The notes below the pieces were generated by a model. The model was given only the letters and a program-made list of their open reading frames with translations. It had not been told where the DNA came from and ran no database searches. Shown here piece after piece: positions 7,048 through 9,528 of a stretch of DNA of 9,528 nt; the stretch's first letter is position 1; each line of letters opens with the position of its first letter. The stretch is from an uncultured Mollicutes bacterium (GTDB lineage: Bacteria; Bacillota_I; Bacilli_A; RFN20; CAG-826). The position numbers and the translations under genes are program-made. The DNA lies in the NCBI GenBank assembly GCA_937893635.1, contig CALBGF010000222.1, positions 1-9,528 of the forward strand, in the 5' to 3' direction.

Positions 7048-7069
7048 GCAAGATAAATAATTGTCTTGC
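7048..7069. repeat. Intercistronic hairpin preceded by an A7 run
   Basis: GCAAGATAA (7048-7056) pairs with TTGTCTTGC (7061-7069), giving a 9-bp stem with one G-T pair and a 4-nt loop. Seven A residues (7041-7047) precede it and no T-run follows. On the + strand it is therefore not a normal terminator. On the - strand it reads as stem-loop plus T7, the layout of an intrinsic terminator that would stop antisense transcription. On the + strand it could protect or end the upstream mRNA 3' end and so set a lower level of the ATPase than of the filament proteins. Confidence 0.5.
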
Positions 7070-7096
7070 AAATCTTTAAAAGGAGAATAATCAAAG

Positions 7097-9439
7097 ATGG
7101 AAGATAAATATAAGTATTATAGTGATGCAAGCAAATATTTAGACTTGGCCGCTAACGCAAAAGATAATAATGTGGATGAATATTTAAGTTACCTTAAAAA
7201 AGCAGCAATTTGCTTATATCAATATGCCAAAATAGAGCATGATCCAGATAAGAAACAAGAAGCAACAAGACGCGCTGATTCAATCTACAATGTTATTAAG
7301 TCATTTAATAGTAATAAACCTCAAACAAATATTTATCCTAACAAAGCAAAAAAAGAAGATGATGAAGATAATGATGAAGAGTCAACTCTTGAAGCTTCAA
7401 AATCTGATACAACGTTTGATGATGTAGTGGGTTTAGATTATGCTAAAGCAATTATTCAAGATGAATTAATCGATCGTTTTAATCCTGTTTATGAAAAATT
7501 ATATGAAGATGTTGCTTTCCCAAGTGGTATTTTACTATTTGGTGTACCAGGAACTGGAAAAACATTATTTGCTCGTGCAGTTGCTGGTGAAATTAAAGCA
7601 CCATTTTATTATAAGTCCGCAAAAGATTTGATTGATAAATATGTTGGTGAAACAGGAAAAAATATTTCCTCACTATTTAATGAATTACGTAAAAATAAAT
7701 TATCCATCTTACTTTTAGATGATTGTGATGAATTATTTGGCGCTCGAAAAGACGATTCACAAAGTTATGAAATCGCAACGGCGAACGCTATACTTCGTGA
7801 AATGGATGGATTTGAAAAACATAAAGATAATGTAGTAATTGTTATTGCTACTACAAACCGTCCTAATGCATTTGATGACGCTATTTTACGTCGTTTTACT
7901 TTAAAAATAAAAATTGATTTACCAAATGAAGAACTTCGTAAAAAGATGATCTTTAACTATACTAAAAACAAAGAAGATTTATCTCCTTTAGATGATGAAA
8001 CAATTGATTACATTGCTTCAAAAACACAATATTTTTCTGGTGCTGATATTAAACATTTATGTGAAGATGCTTTCCGTATTTTAAGAAAGAAAAATAAACC
8101 AAGAGTTATTAATGGTGAAGAAGCTTTACCATTATCAAAAGATGAAATGGTTGAAGCATTATCTCATCGACGTGCAGAAGTAAAACCAGAAGCATTATTA
8201 GCAGTAGAAAAATTTGATGAACTTTATGGTAGTGGTGTAAGAAATGATAAAACAAATAAAACTGTAGAAAAAGAAAATAATGAAGAGATTAAATCTGATG
8301 ATAATAAAGAAGAAAAAAATGATGATAATGCTGATTTAAATTATGAATATCATTATCCAACTTCAGATTTATTAAATAATCCTAATACAGATATTAAAGA
8401 AGATGTTAGTGATTATATTGAAAATTGTTCTAATAAGATTAGCGCTAAATTAAATGAATTTAATGTAAAAGCAGATGTTAATAATGTCGTTATTGGACCA
8501 ACTTTTATTCGTTTTAACTTAAAACTTGGTACAGGTATAGCAATTGCTAATGTTAAAAGATATTTAGAAGATTTAGAGCAAGTTTTACAATGCAAGATTC
8601 GTTTATCTGATGATACCACTAGTGAATTTTTAGGTTTAGAGATTCCTAATCCTAAAAGAAGAATAGTTTCTTTAAAAGAAGTATTAGGTACTAAACTAGA
8701 TAATAATTTTCAAATAGGTTTAGGAAAAAGAGTTGATGATTCTGTTTTCTATTTATCAAATAAAGACTTTACTCATATTCTTATTGGTGGAACCACTAGT
8801 GCTGGCAAATCATCTTTAATTCATTCTATTATTTGTCAACTTGTTATGAATTATTCTCCAAAAGAAATGAAATTTGTTTTAATAGATACTAAACGTGTTG
8901 AATTATCTTATTATAGCGATTTACCACATTTAGCTTGCAATATTGTTAAAACAAAAGATGATGCTTTAGAAAAAATGCAAGCATTAATTAATGAACAAGC
9001 TCGTAGATATGCTTTAATTGAAGAATTCAAATGTCGTAATATTGAAGAATATAATGAAATTTCTAAAAATAAATTACCTTATTTAATTTTAATAATCGAT
9101 GAACTAGCGGAACTTGCTAGTAAAGCATTCCTTGATATGCTATCAACTTTAGCTGCACAAGGACGTGCCGCAGGTATTAAAATTATTGTAGCTACTCAAC
9201 GCCCTTCCGCAGAAGTAATACGTGGTGATGTTAAAGCTAATTTCCCAACTCGTATTGCCTTAACAGTTGCTTCAAGTATTGATTCTAGAATAATTTTGGA
9301 TCATACCGATGCAGAAAAACTTGTTGGTAAAGGGGATATGCTTGTTAGTAATAATAATGAGATTACTAGACTTCAAGCACCATTTGTTACAACTGAGGAA
9401 ATAAAAAGAATAACTAAATTTATTGAAGAGAATAAGTAG
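7097..9439 (+). CDS. MIT-like domain + Vps4-like AAA+ ATPase + FtsK/SpoIIIE DNA translocase fusion
   Basis: A 780-aa soluble protein. Residues about 6-70 form a three-helix segment with MIT-domain spacing (LDLAANAKDNNVDEYL, YLKKAAICLYQYAK, then A.RRADSIYNVIKSF). Acidic linker about 86-100. AAA+ domain about 105-335: TTFDDVVGLDYAK entry, Walker A GVPGTGKT (149-156), pore-loop KYVGE (181-185), Walker B ILLLDD (204-209, Asp in place of the usual Glu), sensor Asn254, Arg fingers 265/266, SGAD (314-317). Residues about 349-380 (MVEALSHRRAEVKPEALLAVEKFDELYG) match the Vps4_C helix of the Vps4/katanin/spastin clade. After an acidic linker (about 381-431), residues 432-780 are the FtsK alpha-beta motor: GTTSAGKSS (565-573), IIDEL (666-670), QGRAAGIKIIVATQRPS (688-704). 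There are no membrane helices and no C-terminal gamma (DNA-orienting) domain. Predicted role: disassemble the ESCRT-like polymers and move DNA. The start follows AAGGAGA (7080-7086) by 10 nt. Confidence 0.85.
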   Translation: MEDKYKYYSDASKYLDLAANAKDNNVDEYLSYLKKAAICLYQYAKIEHDPDKKQEATRRADSIYNVIKSFNSNKPQTNIYPNKAKKEDDEDNDEESTLEASKSDTTFDDVVGLDYAKAIIQDELIDRFNPVYEKLYEDVAFPSGILLFGVPGTGKTLFARAVAGEIKAPFYYKSAKDLIDKYVGETGKNISSLFNELRKNKLSILLLDDCDELFGARKDDSQSYEIATANAILREMDGFEKHKDNVVIVIATTNRPNAFDDAILRRFTLKIKIDLPNEELRKKMIFNYTKNKEDLSPLDDETIDYIASKTQYFSGADIKHLCEDAFRILRKKNKPRVINGEEALPLSKDEMVEALSHRRAEVKPEALLAVEKFDELYGSGVRNDKTNKTVEKENNEEIKSDDNKEEKNDDNADLNYEYHYPTSDLLNNPNTDIKEDVSDYIENCSNKISAKLNEFNVKADVNNVVIGPTFIRFNLKLGTGIAIANVKRYLEDLEQVLQCKIRLSDDTTSEFLGLEIPNPKRRIVSLKEVLGTKLDNNFQIGLGKRVDDSVFYLSNKDFTHILIGGTTSAGKSSLIHSIICQLVMNYSPKEMKFVLIDTKRVELSYYSDLPHLACNIVKTKDDALEKMQALINEQARRYALIEEFKCRNIEEYNEISKNKLPYLILIIDELAELASKAFLDMLSTLAAQGRAAGIKIIVATQRPSAEVIRGDVKANFPTRIALTVASSIDSRIILDHTDAEKLVGKGDMLVSNNNEITRLQAPFVTTEEIKRITKFIEENK

Positions 9440-9452
9440 GTGTAGTTGATAT

Positions 9453-9528
9453 ATGAAGTGCGTAAAATGTAAAACATGCGGGCACGAAAGTATAGTTAAT
9501 GAACAAGATGAATTTTTTAGATGTAGTT
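9453..9528 (+). CDS. N-terminal part of a zinc-ribbon protein (3'-truncated by the window)
   Basis: The ATG at 9453 follows the ATPase stop by 13 nt, with AGGTG (9438-9442) as a weak ribosome binding site and an in-frame TGA at 9447 that excludes an earlier start. The 25 visible residues (starting MKCVKCKTCGHE and ending in FFRCS) have Cys at 3, 6, 9 and 24, the layout of the first half of a TFIIB-type zinc ribbon common at the N-termini of Bacillota membrane-associated proteins. The close spacing suggests it is the next gene of the same operon. It could resemble the missing N-terminus of the membrane protein at the left edge, but nothing beyond the ribbon is visible. Confidence 0.6.
   Translation, partial: MKCVKCKTCGHESIVNEQDEFFRCS

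Noticed and set aside
7239..7427. 62-codon + strand ORF within the ATPase gene
   Set aside because: It is out of frame inside a clearly conserved coding region, with a Lys/Met/Leu-rich translation typical of a frame shadow.
8390..9436. EssC-type type VII secretion ATPase
   Set aside because: The alpha-domain and motor motifs (EIPNPKRRIV, GTTSAGKSS, QGRAAGIKIIVATQRPS) match true FtsK/SpoIIIE better than EssC, and no WXG100 or other type VII genes are present.
1..9528. Recoding of TGA as Trp (Mollicutes code)
   Set aside because: All complete genes read through without internal TGA and use TGG for Trp, so nothing in the window requires code 4. The absence of TGA stops is noted but is a sample of only eight.
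1..9528. CRISPR array, tRNA, rRNA or insertion sequence
   Set aside because: No regularly spaced direct repeats, cloverleaf-like segments, rRNA motifs, transposase motifs or terminal inverted repeats were seen.

Overview
This window is low-GC (roughly 30% by eye), gene-dense bacterial DNA with every gene on the + strand, purine-rich Shine-Dalgarno sites (AAGGAG type), standard code (Trp is TGG; all eight visible stops are TAA or TAG, none TGA) and short intergenic gaps. This suits a low-GC Gram-positive lineage such as Erysipelotrichia/RF39-like Bacillota or a Mollicutes relative. The species cannot be named from the sequence.

Layout. Positions 1-2495 hold the 3' part of a large membrane protein: a TPR-like helical region, a charged coiled coil and about 12 membrane segments. 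A 143-bp gap (2496-2638), the only sizeable one, contains two perfect inverted repeats and a strong ribosome binding site. It opens a tight seven-gene operon. The genes are: an ESCRT-III/Snf7-like protein (2639-3214); an XRE-like helix-turn-helix protein (3229-3747); a cytoplasmic zinc-ribbon plus HtrA/trypsin-like protease (3771-4580); an SPFH protein with a C-terminal zinc ribbon (4594-5511); a divergent, larger ESCRT-III-like protein (5516-6454); a second small ESCRT-III-like protein (6464-7039); and a 780-aa fusion of an MIT-like domain, a Vps4-like AAA+ ATPase and an FtsK/SpoIIIE DNA translocase (7097-9439). The 5' end of another zinc-ribbon gene starts at 9453 and runs off the window.

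How the genes fit together. The core is what a complete ESCRT-III/Vps4 machine would need: two or three filament-forming coiled-coil proteins, with MIM1-like C-terminal tails on at least two of them, and a cognate ATPase that starts with an MIT-like domain and carries a Vps4_C-like helix after its AAA small domain. Bacterial members of the superfamily (PspA, Vipp1/IM30) normally work without a Vps4-type ATPase. The SPFH plus zinc-ribbon neighbour recalls the pspA-ydjGHI operon of Bacillus subtilis, where YdjI (SPFH) is a partner of PspA at the membrane. The most unusual element is the fusion of the Vps4-like ATPase to a DNA-pumping FtsK motor on one chain, which suggests that membrane remodelling is coupled to DNA movement (for example clearing DNA from a closing septum, DNA export or a defence response). 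That role is inference. Family assignments rest on motif reading by eye, without a database search.
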